From: a virus
Direction: 5' to 3' (one strand)
Length of the DNA: 64,000 nucleotides
IMG/VR virus record: IMGVR_UViG_3300036770_003657
Span: 62,001-126,000 of that record
Positions 41,128 to 56,100 of the stretch are shown one piece after another. Numbering within the stretch: the stretch's first letter is position 1; the number at the start of each line of letters is the position of its first letter. Both the position numbers and the translations under genes were made by a program. The notes under the pieces are model-generated. The model was not told the DNA's origin. It searched no databases and saw only the letters and a program-made list of their open reading frames with translations.

Positions 41128-44100
41128 GCACAAATATTAGATTTAAGCGTAGTGATATACCTGGCAAAGTACCATCACTAGAGAGTATTGACCTAGGCGA
41201 ATTAGCACTTAATACAGCCGATGGTAAACTGTTTATGAAGCAGGAAATCAAAGCACCACCTGGAGTGGCTGCTATTCAAAAGATCATCGAGATTGGTGCA
41301 ACAGAAGTACCTAATGTACTTTACGTTGCAAAGAATGGTGATGACAGCAACAGCGGAAGGACACTAGGCCAAGCTTTTTTGACACTGAAGAAAGCACTAA
41401 GCATAGCGACCCCTGGTACAACTATTTTCTTAAAGAGTGGGGAGTATATTGAAGATAACCCATTACGTGTTCCAGCTCGTGTGTCAGTTGTTGGTGACAA
41501 CCTGCGTAATACCACAGTACGTCCAAAGAACCCAACCAAGGATATCTTTTGGGTATACAATGGTGCTTATATCTTCTGTATGAACTTTAAGGGTCATATT
41601 GCACCTAGTGCGGCAGTATGTTTCCCACCAGACGGTAGTGCTGGCGAGATCGTAACAAGTCCATACACCCAAGCGGTTACAAGTATTACAACTACTGGTA
41701 CAGGTATGCGTGTTGACGGTGCATTGACAACAGGCCTACGCTCAATGGTTTGTGATGCGTTTACACAATATAACCAAGGTGGTATTGGTATTCACATGTT
41801 GAACAGAGGTAATACTCAGCTTGTATCTATCTTTACAATTTGCTGTGACATTAGCTTTATGTGTGAGAACGGTGGTTTCTGTTCAGTTAACTTGTCAAAC
41901 AGCTCATTTGGTAACTACGGTCTTGTAAGTCGTGGAGCCAGTGAACCACTATATCGTGGTGTTGTTAAGAAGTCAGCTGGTCGTCAGATCACATTTAAGA
42001 ATTTAGCAAGACGTCCTAACATTGGTGATGGTGTACTTTTTGCCGATTACAACCAAAGAACCTGTGATAGAGACAATGGTCTTGTAGTAGATAGTTTAGC
42101 ATTTGACTTACTGTACGAAGGCACTACTCAAAGTACATTTAGTGGCCTACGTTATTGGAAGAAAGATGATATCACTACAGGAATAGAACAACAAGAACAG
42201 ACAGCAGCAGCTATCAAACGTGCTCAGACAGTTGCTAGAGCTGTGGTAAAAGATGTAGCATTTACAAGTCCAAGTAATAGTGTACAGCAAGTATTGTCAG
42301 CTGCACTAGGTATTAGTGTAGGTAGTGACACAGCCAAGAGAATTATTACTGAAGAATTTGATATTATCAGTAAAATTGTAGCAGATGGTCCAAATAGCCC
42401 AGCTCTAATTATTGGACCTGATCTAGATGCAGCAGAACCAGAATATAAAAAATTAAGAGAACAAGTTTTAGATAGAAAAGCTCAAATTGTTGATGAAACA
42501 ATTACTTTCTTAAAGACAAACTATCCTACACTTGCATATGTAACATCAAAGTGTAAGCGTGACGTAGATTTGATCATCGAAGCAGTTATCGATGATATGA
42601 TTTTTGGTACAAATTATAAAACAATTAAGGCAACTCTTTCATATTTGAAAGCTACCGTTAATGAATATAATGTTCCAGAAAATCAAAGAGTAGCCACTAT
42701 TGAAGCATATAAGTTTGCTAGAGACCGTATTGTTCCTTTAGTTCAAGAAGATGCCACACTATTAGCTAGAGTACAGGCTAATTTTGAAATTGTAACAAAA
42801 GGTCTAGAACAGGATGCAGCAGCACCAAATGCAAGAGGTGCAACATTTATTAAGAATTTATTAGATCCAAGCAACGCTGATTACGGTTTAGTATTCCCAG
42901 CTCAACAGGATACTGATGCTGATGTTGTTAACCTAGTTACAAACTTACAGGAAAACAAGAATTTTGTTATTGCAGAAGTTATTGATTACATCAATAAGAA
43001 TTGGCCAGAAGTAGTTAGATACGGATATAGTGAAACTACTTGTAGTCGTGATTTAGGTTATGCTATTGATGCAATTTGTTATGACATTATTTACGGTGGA
43101 AATAGCCAGACATTAGATGCTGCTAAGAGATACTATAACTATGCTAGCGGCCTAAGTGAACTACGTAGTAGTGAAGAAGTTCCTGCCACTATTGATGCTT
43201 TTGGTCGTGCTCAATTACTAGCCCAACGTGTAGTTATTAAGGATGAAATTGAAGCCACTTCTAATGCAACACAGGTAATAAATGGTTTAACAGCTACAAC
43301 TCAAACACAAGTTAATAAACTTGGTGGATTGTTTAGTGTACTGTTAAAACAATTAGAAACAAGTACAGTAGGCACCAGTGATTTTATTCAACCTAATGGT
43401 ATGCGTTTAGATGATGAAGGGTTAGATAATGCTTATGCTCTACTACAAGCAAACAAGGCATTCATTAGAAATGATGTTGTAAATTATCTAAGCAGAGCAT
43501 ATCCAGGATTTGACTACGATAGAGTAAAATGTGCTCGTGATGTAGACTATATTGTTGACAGCGTTTGTTTTGACCTAGTACACGGTGGTAATCGTCAGGC
43601 TGTTACAGCTGGTATTTACTATTATGATTTCAATGAAGAAACAAATGTACTAAAGAGTGTAGTACCAAATCAAATCAAGCAAACAGTAAATGCCTACAAG
43701 TACATGAAGGAATTGCTACGTGATGTACTAACCTGTAGCCCAGTTCCAAATCCTTGGCAAGGCAATGTGCCACAAATTACAGATCTTCCAGCAGCCACAG
43801 GTAGTGAAGTAGTTGCAGTGGGCAATTTGATTGATATTATCAATGAGATCTTACAAGAAGGCCCAAATAATACAGAAGATAGTATCCAAAGAATCAAGCA
43901 ACCAATTGGTCTAACAGCAAGCTCAGATCCTAATAAGATTCGTGCATTTAATCTATTGATGGCAAACCGTCAATTTATTCGTGCTGAAATGATTGCTTAT
44001 ATTAACCAAAACTGGTATACAATCAGTGATGGTGATACACAATTTGCTCGTGTTAATACAGCAACAGATCTAACACTTGGTACAACTACAACAGGTTATC

Positions 44101-47100
44101 CAACTGTAACATATCAGCCAAGTTTATACAAATCTATTCGTGATGCAGTATTGGCAGCTAAAGAAGATATTAAGACAGAAACAATTAAGTTTATGGCTAA
44201 CAGCTTCTTTGACAACTTTAGCTTTAACAAGCCAAAGTGCTATAGAGACGTTGGTCTTATTTTAGATGCTATCCTAAGTGATATGATCTTTGGCAGTAAC
44301 TATAAGACAGTTACAGCAGCCATTAGCTACTTACGTGCATATGCCAGTGAAGTAGTTGGCGCACAGAAAGTACAAACAGTGGCCAGCTTAAAAGCTGCAA
44401 AAGATATTACACTACGTAGAATTGTAACACCAGCTGCTAAAGAAGAAATTAGCACAAGATTTGATATCGTTATCAATATTTTAGATGGTGCAAGAGTAAA
44501 TGATCTTGGAGAAATTACAACAAATGCTACAGTGGATGGTGTAAGTTATACTCAATTATCTGGTTATGCTAGTGCATTGAACTATCCAATCCCAGTAAGA
44601 AATAACGAAGAAGATATTGATCGTTATACAGCAGTTAACATTCTACGTGACAATATGGCCTTTATTAAGGAAGAGATTGTCAGTTATATTGATGCTAACT
44701 TTACTCTAAATGAATTTGACAGAGAAAAGTGTGCTCGTGATGTAGGATTTATTGTTGATGCACTTGGATATGACCTAGTATTTGTTAGTAACTTCCGTGC
44801 TATCAGTGCAGGACGTAGTTATCTAAGAGCTAACAGTGCTAAAGTTTCAGGAAGTCAAAAACTAGCAACTTTAGGTTCATTTAGATATCTCAAGAAATTA
44901 GTAACAGAACTAGTTAAAGGTAACAACCTAGCAGTCAATAGTGTTCAACGTGGTATGGATATCATTATTGATATTCTTGACAAAGGTGAGGAAGCAACAC
45001 CTAAGTATATGATTCCATTCCCAGCAACAGGACGTAGTGTAGAATACAAACGTGCTCGTGATCTAGTTCAAAAGAATAGAGAGTTTATTATTGATGATGT
45101 ATTAACTTACATTAACACACCAGGTTTGGAATTACTTCCAGGTGAAGTGGAATTTAAGTTACTAACAGCATCAACATCAAATGGTATAACTACTAAAACA
45201 TTTTTTACAGATGGAACATTTACTGTAAGTTATACACAAACAGAAACTCGTGTAGTTCTTGCTGTTGGTGATCTAGTGAGAGTAAGTGGTAGATTGTTTG
45301 GTACAAGTAATATTGATGGATTTTCATCACCAGCCACATACAAAGTGGCCAGTAAGACAGATAGTAATTTAGAAGGTGATCCAGCAAAACCAGCAACTAC
45401 AGAGTTCAAACTAGTAAATCTTGACGGTAGCGCAGTAACAACATTTGGTGGCCCAACTGGTAAAACTACAACAATGAGATTTGAACAGGTTAAGGCTGCT
45501 AATTATGCAGATCCAGCTGGATTTGATATTAGAAAATGTCGTCGTGACCTAGAACTAATCCTAGATGCTGTATATTATGATACAACTTATGGTGGTACAC
45601 TAGAATCAGAAGTAGCTGGTAAGAGCTATGTAGCTGGAGCATTAAGTCAATTAGATCCATTAGGTGGTCAAGGTGATGAAGTATATGCTACACTAAGAGC
45701 TTACAACTATTTGAAATCTCTAATTAGTACAGTGGCTCAAGATATTGTTTGGGTACCAACTGTTGGCAACACAACTACACAGGTACGCAGTCCAAATGGT
45801 AGTGATGGTAGTGCTACTGCTGCTAAGGAAATGGAAACTTGTATCAAATTAATTATTAAGTTAATTGATGACAGCGTAACTGAAAGCCCAGCATTTACAG
45901 ATTTGACCACAGTAACAAGTGCCCCAAGTACTGATTGGTGTGATCCAGCACTAGTTAAAGCACAGAAGGCACTACAGGCTGGTAAGGAAGTTACAAAAGA
46001 ACAGGTTACAGATTTTGTAGATGAAAACTATGTATTATTTGGTTATGACAGAGATAAGTGTGCTCGTGATGTAGGTTATGTAATCGAAGCAGTACGCTAT
46101 GATATGCTGTTCAACAGCAACTTCCGTAGTATTGTAGCTGGTCGCAGCTACTATCGTGCTATGAGCAGTGTAGTTGTTAAGGATCAAAAGACAGCAACAT
46201 TGGCCAGTTTCCAACACTTAAAAGATAAGTTGTTAGAAATTGTCAAGCCAGTTAATCCAGATAATCCAACAACAGCTGAATCTGTTAGTGTACAGCGTGT
46301 TACACGTAGTATGAATATTATTCTCGACATTTTAGAGAATGGTATTGCAGTTGAGCCAACAATATTGTTGACAGAGCCAACTGGTGGTACAGGTAATGCT
46401 TATGCTAGTGCAGATCGTGCTCAATTACGTGATGATATTCAAGCTAATCGTGTTACAATTGAAGATGCTCTAATTACTTGGATTGATGGCCAAACAGTAA
46501 CAGGTCAACCATTTGAGGGTGTAACTTACAATGAAACAGCCTGCCGTAGAGATGTTGAGTATATTTTAGATGCATTGATTTATGACTTGACCTATGGCGG
46601 TGAATTAGAAACAACCGTTGCTGCTCGTGCTTATTATGGTGGTACAACTGATATTAATCTTGCATTAGGTTCAGATGAAGTAGCACTCACATTGGCTGCT
46701 TATGCACAACTTAAGACAATTATTGATTCAAATTCAGCCGCAAGTGTTACACCAACAAATGATCTAATTGATATAATCATTGATTATATTAATACAGGTA
46801 CAGAAGTTGCTGCTGCTACACCAGATTTTAGTTGGGTTGATAATGGCATCAGAGTGTTTAACGATAAACTTGCACTAACTGCTACAGTTAATAAATTAAA
46901 AATGTCTGTAACAGATTTTGTAGACTTAAACTTTGCCTACAATAGAGACAAGTGTTATAGAGATGTTGGCTTCCTAATTGATGCACTGTGTTATGACCTA
47001 CTATATGGTGGTAACGTTGACACAACTCAGGCTGCTATTGCTTACTTTGATGGTGCAGTTACTCCAAAGAGTACAATTCCTAAGCAGATCATTCAAACTG

Positions 47101-50100
47101 TGGCTGCTTATGAAAGACTAAAAGAAGTTCTAGATCAAGTTGTACAATTAAAAGATGTAACACCAAGTGGTAATCAGTTTGAAGCCAAGGCAAGAGCAAC
47201 GGCCAGTATGGACCTAGTTATTAAATTAGTTAAGGACGGTCCAGCATTTACTCCTAAGAAGCCATTCCTAATGCCAGCACCAACAAGTGGTGCAAATTGT
47301 GCTGCTGATGCTGATTGGTTAAATGCTACAAAGATGATTTCTGCTAACAGAGCATTCTTAACAGCAGAAGTTACAGCATTTATTAAGGCTACATATCCAT
47401 CATTAGTATACAATCAAGTCAAATGTGAGCGTGATGTAGACCTAATTATTGATGCTGTACTTTATGATCTGACATATGGTGGTAAGGTAGCAACTACATT
47501 GGCAGCAGAAGCATACTATGAAGGTACTAGTGATACATTAAGTGGTGTAGCAATTACTGGCACAGCAGGTCAATTTAGCTGTACATCTACAAAATTAACA
47601 GTAGGTGATACCGTAAAAATCACAGGAACATTAGGTGGTACTGGTACTATAACAGGTTATGCTACAGGTGATGTGTACAAGATTAGTGTAACTAATGGAT
47701 CAACAACATTTACCCTTGTAAATCTTGATGATACAGCCATTGTAACTACAGCAGGAACTCCAACAGGATTAACATATACTCATGGACAACTTCCAGCAAG
47801 TTTATCTGGTGAATTAACAGAAAGCCTAGCAGCATATACATATTTAGGTGATCTATTAGAACTAGTAGCAGCAGGTGAAAAAGTTGCTACAAGTGCAAGA
47901 GACACATATCAAAATATTGTAGTACAGCGTGTAGGCGTAGGTGATGCTAATGGCGATGCAGCAACAAGAGCAGGTGCTCTAGTTAAAACAGTTCTAAATA
48001 GAATTATTGATGGTGATGCAGATACAACTGCGGCTGCTATTGCAGGCCCAAGTACAGCTTGGGTTGATGAGAAACTAGTTGCTCTAAGTAATGCTATTGA
48101 TAATGCAACATTTAGATCTGATGTCAAAGCAGAAGTCAATACACTACTAACAACTAAGTTTGATATTGGTTATACTGGTACACAAAAGACACAATGTGAA
48201 CAAGATATTGATGCAGTAATTGATGCTGTACGTTTTGATGTCATGTTTGGTAGCAATTATCGTAGTCAACTAGCAGGTAACGCTTACTATCGTGGCTTTA
48301 GTGGTCTTGCAAATGTACTAGGCGCACAGAAAGATGGTAGTGTAGCAACATTTGAGCTAGTAAAAGATGCTATCCTAGAAAAAGTTGCTCTATACACTGT
48401 AGAACAGGATAAAGGTGGTCAGGCTGGTAGCACTGCTGCTGGTGATGCTGCTTATGATTTAATTCAGTTGATTATAGATGACTTAAATGATGACGGAGTT
48501 ACAGAGACAGAAGCACTTGTTGATTGGGTTGATTTAGATTTACAAGACCTAAATGACATTTTAATTGACAGTAAGACTGGTGCAAATGGTGCAGATGATC
48601 TCCCACAATTAGTAACTGATTATATTGATAATAGATATGAAGGTTCTTTAACTTATAATCAAGCTGATTGTCAAGAGGATATTCGTAGTATCATCGATGC
48701 AGTACGCTTTGATATGATGTTTAACAGCAACTTCCGTACAATTACTGCTGCTCGTGCATATTTCCGTGCTCAAGCTAGTAAGGTAGTTGGTGAACAGAAG
48801 GCTGCTACAATTGAAGCATTCAAGTTCTTAAAAGAAAAATTAAGTGCTATAGTTATTACTAGTGCTCAAGCAGTTGAGCGTGTACAAGATAGAATGGATC
48901 TTCTAATTCGTATTGTTGATAAGGGTGAGAAGGCAATTCCAGCTTATGTATTACCAAGCCCAACAGGCTATAATACAAGTAGAGCAGGTACAGTAAGTTT
49001 TGGTTATGCTAGAAACTTAATTGAAACAAACAGAGAGTTCTTAAAAGCAGAAGTTCTAAAGTTTATTAGAACAGATGCTAGCACAAACACATTAAATTTC
49101 AATGAAACTAAGTGTTTAAGAGATTTGGATCTAATTTTAGATGCTGTGTACTATGATATGACCTACGGTGGAAACATGGAAAGTATCATTGCTGCTGGCG
49201 CTTATTATCTTGGCGCAACAGCTGGTGATATTACAGGTGATCAAACCGCAGCTATCACAGGTGATGATGTAGCCGCTACAATTGATGCCTATGAGAGACT
49301 AAGAGATATGATCAAACTAGTAGCTGAAGGTAAAGATGTAAGTGATCTACAAATCATCTTCCCTCAGGTACAAGGTGATGCAGGCAGTACAGCAGGTGCT
49401 CAAACAGCTAAGAACTTGGCCTATGTAATTAGAAACTTAGTAAATCAAGAGGGCTCATTTAAAGTAACTGCCCCAACACTTGCTCAACCAAGTATAGGTT
49501 GGGTACCAGCTGCTCTAAGACAGCCAAATGATTTAATTGTTCTAATGCAAACAAGTGATACTGCTAGTGGTGCATATGTGGGTAGAGCTAGCATTCAATC
49601 ACAGGTAACAGAATGGGTAAGACTACAATTAAATGCAGCTAATTTTAATGCAGCACCAAGTGCTATAGCAGATCCAGGTTCTGGACCATTAGCTCAGTAT
49701 TTTGATGATAACGGTATTACAGCAGTAGGTAACTGGACTGACTGGTTCGTACTAATACCAGTAACTGCTATTGTATCAGGTCAAACATATAAGATTGCTG
49801 ATCTTGGTACTACAACTACTTGGGCTAACCATGCTGCTAGTGGTAATACAAGTGCTGTGGGTGATGAATTTGTTGCTAACGGCACAGCAGGAACAGGTGA
49901 TGGTAAAGTTGTAAGAGTATTAAAAGCCAGTCAAATGGAGCCAGGAAAGAGATATAAGATTAAGGACGCAGGTGATACTAACTGGAATACTTATTCAACC
50001 AGTATTATTACAGCAACAAGTGGGAACACATTTATTGCTAATGAAGATGCTCCACCAACTGCTTCAGGTACTGAAGGTACAGTGTATGAAATGTTTACAT

Positions 50101-53100
50101 ATGATATTACTAAGTGTGAACGTGATGTACAATTAATCTTAGAAGCAGTACGTTATGATATGATGTTTGATACATCCTTCAGAACAGCTACAGCAGCTCG
50201 TAGTTATTGGAGACAACAGGCTAACAATGCTCTAAGTACTGGTAGTACAGCTCTAAGCGTATATCCACAAAAAGAACAAAGTACTCTATTGTTTACTTTT
50301 ATGAAGAGTGTTTTACAAACGTTACCAGCTAAGTATCCAAACAAAGCACTATCAGACTTAGGTGAAGGTCAAATTCCTGGTATTGTTAACGGTAGTACAG
50401 CATATACAAGAATTGGCAAGCTGATGGATTATATAATTGGTGCTGTAGGTGCAGCTAATTTGGCGGCAGTAAATGCACTACTACCAGCTAAGCCATATAG
50501 CTTACCATTACCAGCAGGTGGCACAAATAATAGTAGTGATGCTAATTTCCGTGCTGCTCGTGATCTAATTGAACTCAATAGAAACTTTATTAAAGCTGAA
50601 GTTATTGCTTGGATTGATCAACAGAAGCGTGAAGAAAGAGAAGGATTCCAACAGGCTGAATTCAATTTCAACAGAAGTGAATGTGCTGAAGATATTGATC
50701 TAATTTTAGATGCTATCTATTATGACTTAACATATGGCGGTAATATGGAAAGTTATACAGCAGGTCTAGCATACTATTCAGGTATTGGTATTGAAAGTTT
50801 ACCAGCAGATGAGCGTGAAGCTACAATTCGTGCTTACAATTATATGGGTATGCTCTTATATGATGTAGCAAGAAATCAGCTAACAACCAGCTATCAAACA
50901 GCTCTAGAGCAAGTTAAAGGTACAGCAGGTAGTATTGAAACTTCTCGCAGACTTGGTGAACTAGTAGATATTGTTATTAATGTTGTTAAAGGTGGTCCAA
51001 AACAAGTTCCACTAAGAGTTGATCCAGACTTTTTAGCTGGTGATGAGACTCTTGCATTTGTTCGTATTGCTGTACAAGAACAAAAGCAAGAACTACAGGC
51101 TCGTATTGCAGACTATATTGATAGCTTTATCCTACAATACAACACAGAAAAATGTGCTCGTGACGTAGGCTTGATCTTAGATGCTGCTATGTATGACTTG
51201 GTACTAAACAGTAACTTCCAAAGCGTAACAGCAGGTAGTGTATATTTACAGAAGGCTGCTAATGTTGTGTATAGCACACAGATTGGTCCACAACTACAGG
51301 CTATTAAGTTTATACGTGATCAGGTTATTAGAATTAGCCAAACTCCTCCTCTAGTCAAGAATGAAGATGCAATTGGTCGTATTACAAACTTGTTTGACAC
51401 AATGTTTGATATCATTGACAAAGGTGTTGAAGTTGCTCCTCCAATCGTTAATATTCCTCCAGTAGGTGCTGCATTTAATCCAAATGCTGTAAATGCTGCT
51501 AATAGCATTATTGCTAATAAGGAATTCTTGAAGGAAGAGGTAGTAGCTTATATTACAGCTAATTACAAGACCTATGATCAAAGTCGTTGCAGCAGAGATG
51601 TTGGTTTAATTATTGATGCAGCACTATATGATTTGTTATTAGACACAAATTATAACAGTGTTAAGGCAGGTCTAGCATATCGTCGTGCTACAAGTAGCTT
51701 GGTTCTAACAGATCAACTACTAGAAACACTAGGTGGTATTGATTTTGCCAAGCAGAGAGTAGTTGAACTATTAGATGATGCTGACGCAATCGCTAGCGTT
51801 ACACGTAGCTTTGAGCTAATCAGTAGCATTATTGGCGGCGGCAGTGTTCCAACAAGTCGTGTGCCACTTCCAGGATCAAGCGTATATGCTCTAAGCCGTC
51901 CAAGTGGTAGTAATTATCGTGATCCAGCTTTCCAAACTGCTGCTACAGCTCTAAGAGATGCTAAAGCAACATTACAGACAGCAGTTACAGCTTGGATTAA
52001 TAGTCAAATAAATGGTGCTAGTGTTGGAAGTACTTGGGATGGATTTACATATGACGCAACCAAGCAAGCTAAGTGTGAAGAAGATGTAGGATATATCATT
52101 GATGCAGTTGCATATGACTTAATCTACGGTGGTAATATGGAAAGCCTAAATGCAGGCCTAGCATACTATACAGCCACAGCAGATGAAAGTCTACCAAGTA
52201 ATGATGAAATTCAAAACACAATTGCTGCTTACACATATCTAGCTGATCAGGTACGTACTACAGTAAATGCTGAATTTACTTTAGAACCAGACACAGATGC
52301 GTTAAGTGCAATTGAAGCACAAAACCTAGTATTAGGAATTAGAAACCTAATAGATAGTCGTGCTAATGCAGTGGCTACACCAAGTATCCCAAGCCAAGTT
52401 TGGGTTGATCCTCTACTACAGGAAATTAATCAAACATTTATACAGGAGAAAAAGCGTTTACAAGACGTAGTTATTGACTATGTAAATGAAATTGATAGAT
52501 ATACTGACGGTGCTATCTCAGTACCAGCAGACTATGATAAGGATAAGTGTCGTAGAGACGTTGGACTTGTATTAGATGCTGTACGTTATGATATGATGTT
52601 TGGTACTAACTTTAGAACTATAGTTGCTGGTCGTAGCTATCGTAGAGCATTAGCAGCTAGTGGTCTAATAGGCGGTGCTCAAGCAACTGCTAATTTAAGT
52701 GCTTTCAAAGAACTTAAAGAGCGTGTACTAGGTAAGAAACTAGTAGGTGTTGAAATTACAGGAACAGGTGGTACATTTACTTGTACAGCTCCAGTAACTG
52801 ATAGAGATGCTCCTCTAGTAGTAAACCAACCAGTTCGTGTAAGTGGAGTATATGCCACAGGTGCTGGTACTATAGGTACACCAGGTACAGATTCAGAGTT
52901 CAGCAATATTGCTACACAACCTAAGACATACTATATCATTGCTACAAATGGTACAACAAGCTTCACACTAAGTGCTGAAGTTGGTGGTGCAGCCATTGCA
53001 ACTACAACTGGTGACGGTGGTGCAGCAAGTGCAGGTGGATTAACATTTGAAATTAGACCAAGTCTAGAAAGTTTAGATGAAGTAACAACACAAGGGCTAC

Positions 53101-56100
53101 TTGATACACTAACTGCCGATGCTGAAGATCCTGATACACCACTAGTAGTTGGTCGCGAATACAAGATTATAAGTCAAGGTAAGACTACTGTTCCAGCTGG
53201 TGAATTTATTGTAGGCGGTCAATACAAAATTTTACAAGTAGGTGATGTAGGTCAGGTAGGTACTACAGATTATACCACTACAGGTGTAATTCCAGGAACA
53301 AGTACTCCAGCAACTAATACAGTTGGTCTAGTATTCCAAGCAACAAGTACTGGTATTGGTACAGGTCAGGCAATATATTATACAGATTATACACTATTTG
53401 GTGCAAGAAACAATGATGTAGGTACTGTATTTGTTGCCACAGGTTCACCAAGTAGTGCAACTGGTGGTAGTGGTCAAGTTAAGAGCGTGAGCTTCCGTGA
53501 ACGTGCTGAAAGACTATTTGATCTGTTCCTAGCTATATTAGACAGTGATACAGTAGCCATCGAAGCATTAGGTTATGATGTTGATACAGACTTTGATGTT
53601 CCAGCTAAACAAGGTCTAAGACCTACTACACAGTTGAACGGTGGTATCAATAATAGTACAACAACAATTACAGTTGACAGTAATGTTGAATATCCAACTG
53701 CTGGCATTTTATTAATTGGTACAGAAGAAATAACCTATACTGGTAAGAGTGGTACTACAGGATTTACAGGAGTAGCAAGAGGTGCTAATAGTACAACTGC
53801 TGCTGCTCATGCAGATAATGCAGTGGTTACTTGTTTAAATCCAAGTTATTATTTACTAACTCCACCAGAACTAGAAACAACTGACTTCGATAATACAAGT
53901 GATTATAATGATGCCGTAGCTGCTCAAACAGCTAGAATCACAGCACGTAATCAAATCAATGCTGCTAGACAGAGCCTAGAAGATGATCTAATTACATGGA
54001 TTGATGCACAAGTAGCAGCCAATGCAGGTGATGGTGCTGGTAACTTTGGTACAGCTTTTGAAGCTTACTGGATTGCTAATAGTTATGAGAAGCGTACAAA
54101 GTGTAGAGAGGACATCAAGTTCATTCTAGACGCAATTACATATGACTTAACTTATGGTGGCAATCAAGAAACTGTAGTTGCTGGTAAAGCTTACTATGAT
54201 GGTACAGTATTAAGTGTAGACAAATTAGCTACAATTGATGCTTACACTCACTTTAAGACATTACTTGCTACAGTAGCAGGTGCCAATAGTGGTGATGATG
54301 AAACAGTTACAAAACTTGTTGATGATCTAATCAGTTATATTGATCCAAAGATTGAGGATTTAAGACAAGTTGATGCTGATACAAGTTGGGTTGACAGTGA
54401 ACTATACGTATTCAGTGACAAGCTCAAGGCTGCTGCTAACACAGTAGCTAAGGCTACAACTGATTATGTAACTGCTAACTTTGCAGGTCTAAGCTATGAT
54501 GTAGCAACTTGCCAACGTGACGTAAAACTAGTAATAGATGCAGTACGTTGGGATATGATGTTTAATAGTAACTTCCGCACTATCGTAGCTGCTCGCAGTT
54601 ATTATAGAATTCAAGCAGCAACAGTAGTTGGTGCCCAGAAGGAAGCCAGTCAAAAGGCATTTGAAGTTGTTAAAGTTGCTCTAGATGATCTAGTCAAGAG
54701 TGACAGTGTAGCACAAGCTCGTGTATCAGCTCTAATGGATATTGTTATTAATCTACTAGCAGCCGTTGATGAAACAGCAGCTTTAGCTACATTACCAGCA
54801 ATTAGTACTCCATATGGTGGCACACCAAATGCCAGCAACATTGGATACTTAAATGCTCGTGATCGTATTGCTAGAAACAGAGACTTTATCGTTGATGAAA
54901 TGAGTGAATGGCTAGATGATCAAAACTATACATTTCCTGCATACGATAAAACTGTTTGCCTACGTGATATTGAATTAGTTCTTGATGCTGTAGCATATGA
55001 TTTAACATATGGTGGTAATATGGCCAGTGTTGAAGCAGGTAAGGCCTACTATGCAGGTGCAGTACTGCCAAATACAACAGGTACAGATCACGTTGATGCT
55101 ACTAAGGCAGCATTTGCTCATCTAAGAAATATAATTGAAGACGTAGCTCTTAACAATACAATTACTCCTACAACAGGTGTAACAGTAACATATGTTCAAG
55201 ATGATCAAAGCAAGGAAACAGCAGACGACGCTCAAGCAGGTGCTAAGGTAGTTGATCTAGTTGATATAGTAATTACTTGGGTTGACAGCAATAGTGGTAC
55301 AGCTGAATTCCGTCCAAGCACAAACTGGGTTGACAATAATCTGGCGCTAATTGCTAGCACAATGCTAGATCGTAAAGAAAGTTTAGGTTTACAGGTAACT
55401 GACTTTATTGATGCAGAGTATCCAACATTATTTGCTGATTCAGATACAGCAGCAGGTGAAGATCCTGGATATAGTAAAGACAAGTGCAAGCGTGATGTTG
55501 GTTTAGTCACAGAAGCTGTACGTTGGGACATGATGTTTGCTACAAACTTCCGTAGCTGGACAGCAGGTCGTGCTTACTATAGACAAGCTGAAAACTTACT
55601 AGCTGATGGATTAGCAAGTCAAGGTCAGAAAGAAGCCAGCCTAGCAGGTTATAGATTCTTGAAGGGCCTGTTAGCTACTATCGCAGGCAATAATGTAACA
55701 GCCAGCAATAGAATAAAAACTGCTATGAACGTTGTAATTGATACTTTAGAGTATGGTCCAACTACACGTAATGCTTATGATGCTAGATTGGTAAAAGCTG
55801 TTGAACTTATTGATGCTAATAAGGATGCATTGATAGCCACTATGACAACTTGGTTACAAGATGGTGCTCAAAGTTTAACTGATGGTGTGAGCTTTGGTAC
55901 TAATTATAGTGAAGAAAAGTGTATTCGTGACTTAGGTTATTTAATTGATGCTATCAAGTATGACTTAACCTATGGTGGTAATATGGAAACTGTCACAGCA
56001 GGTTTAGCCTACTATGATGGTGTTGTATTACAAGGTGGTGTTGGTAACACACAACCAGGTGATGCAAGTCATATTGCTAAGACACAGGAAGCATTTACAT

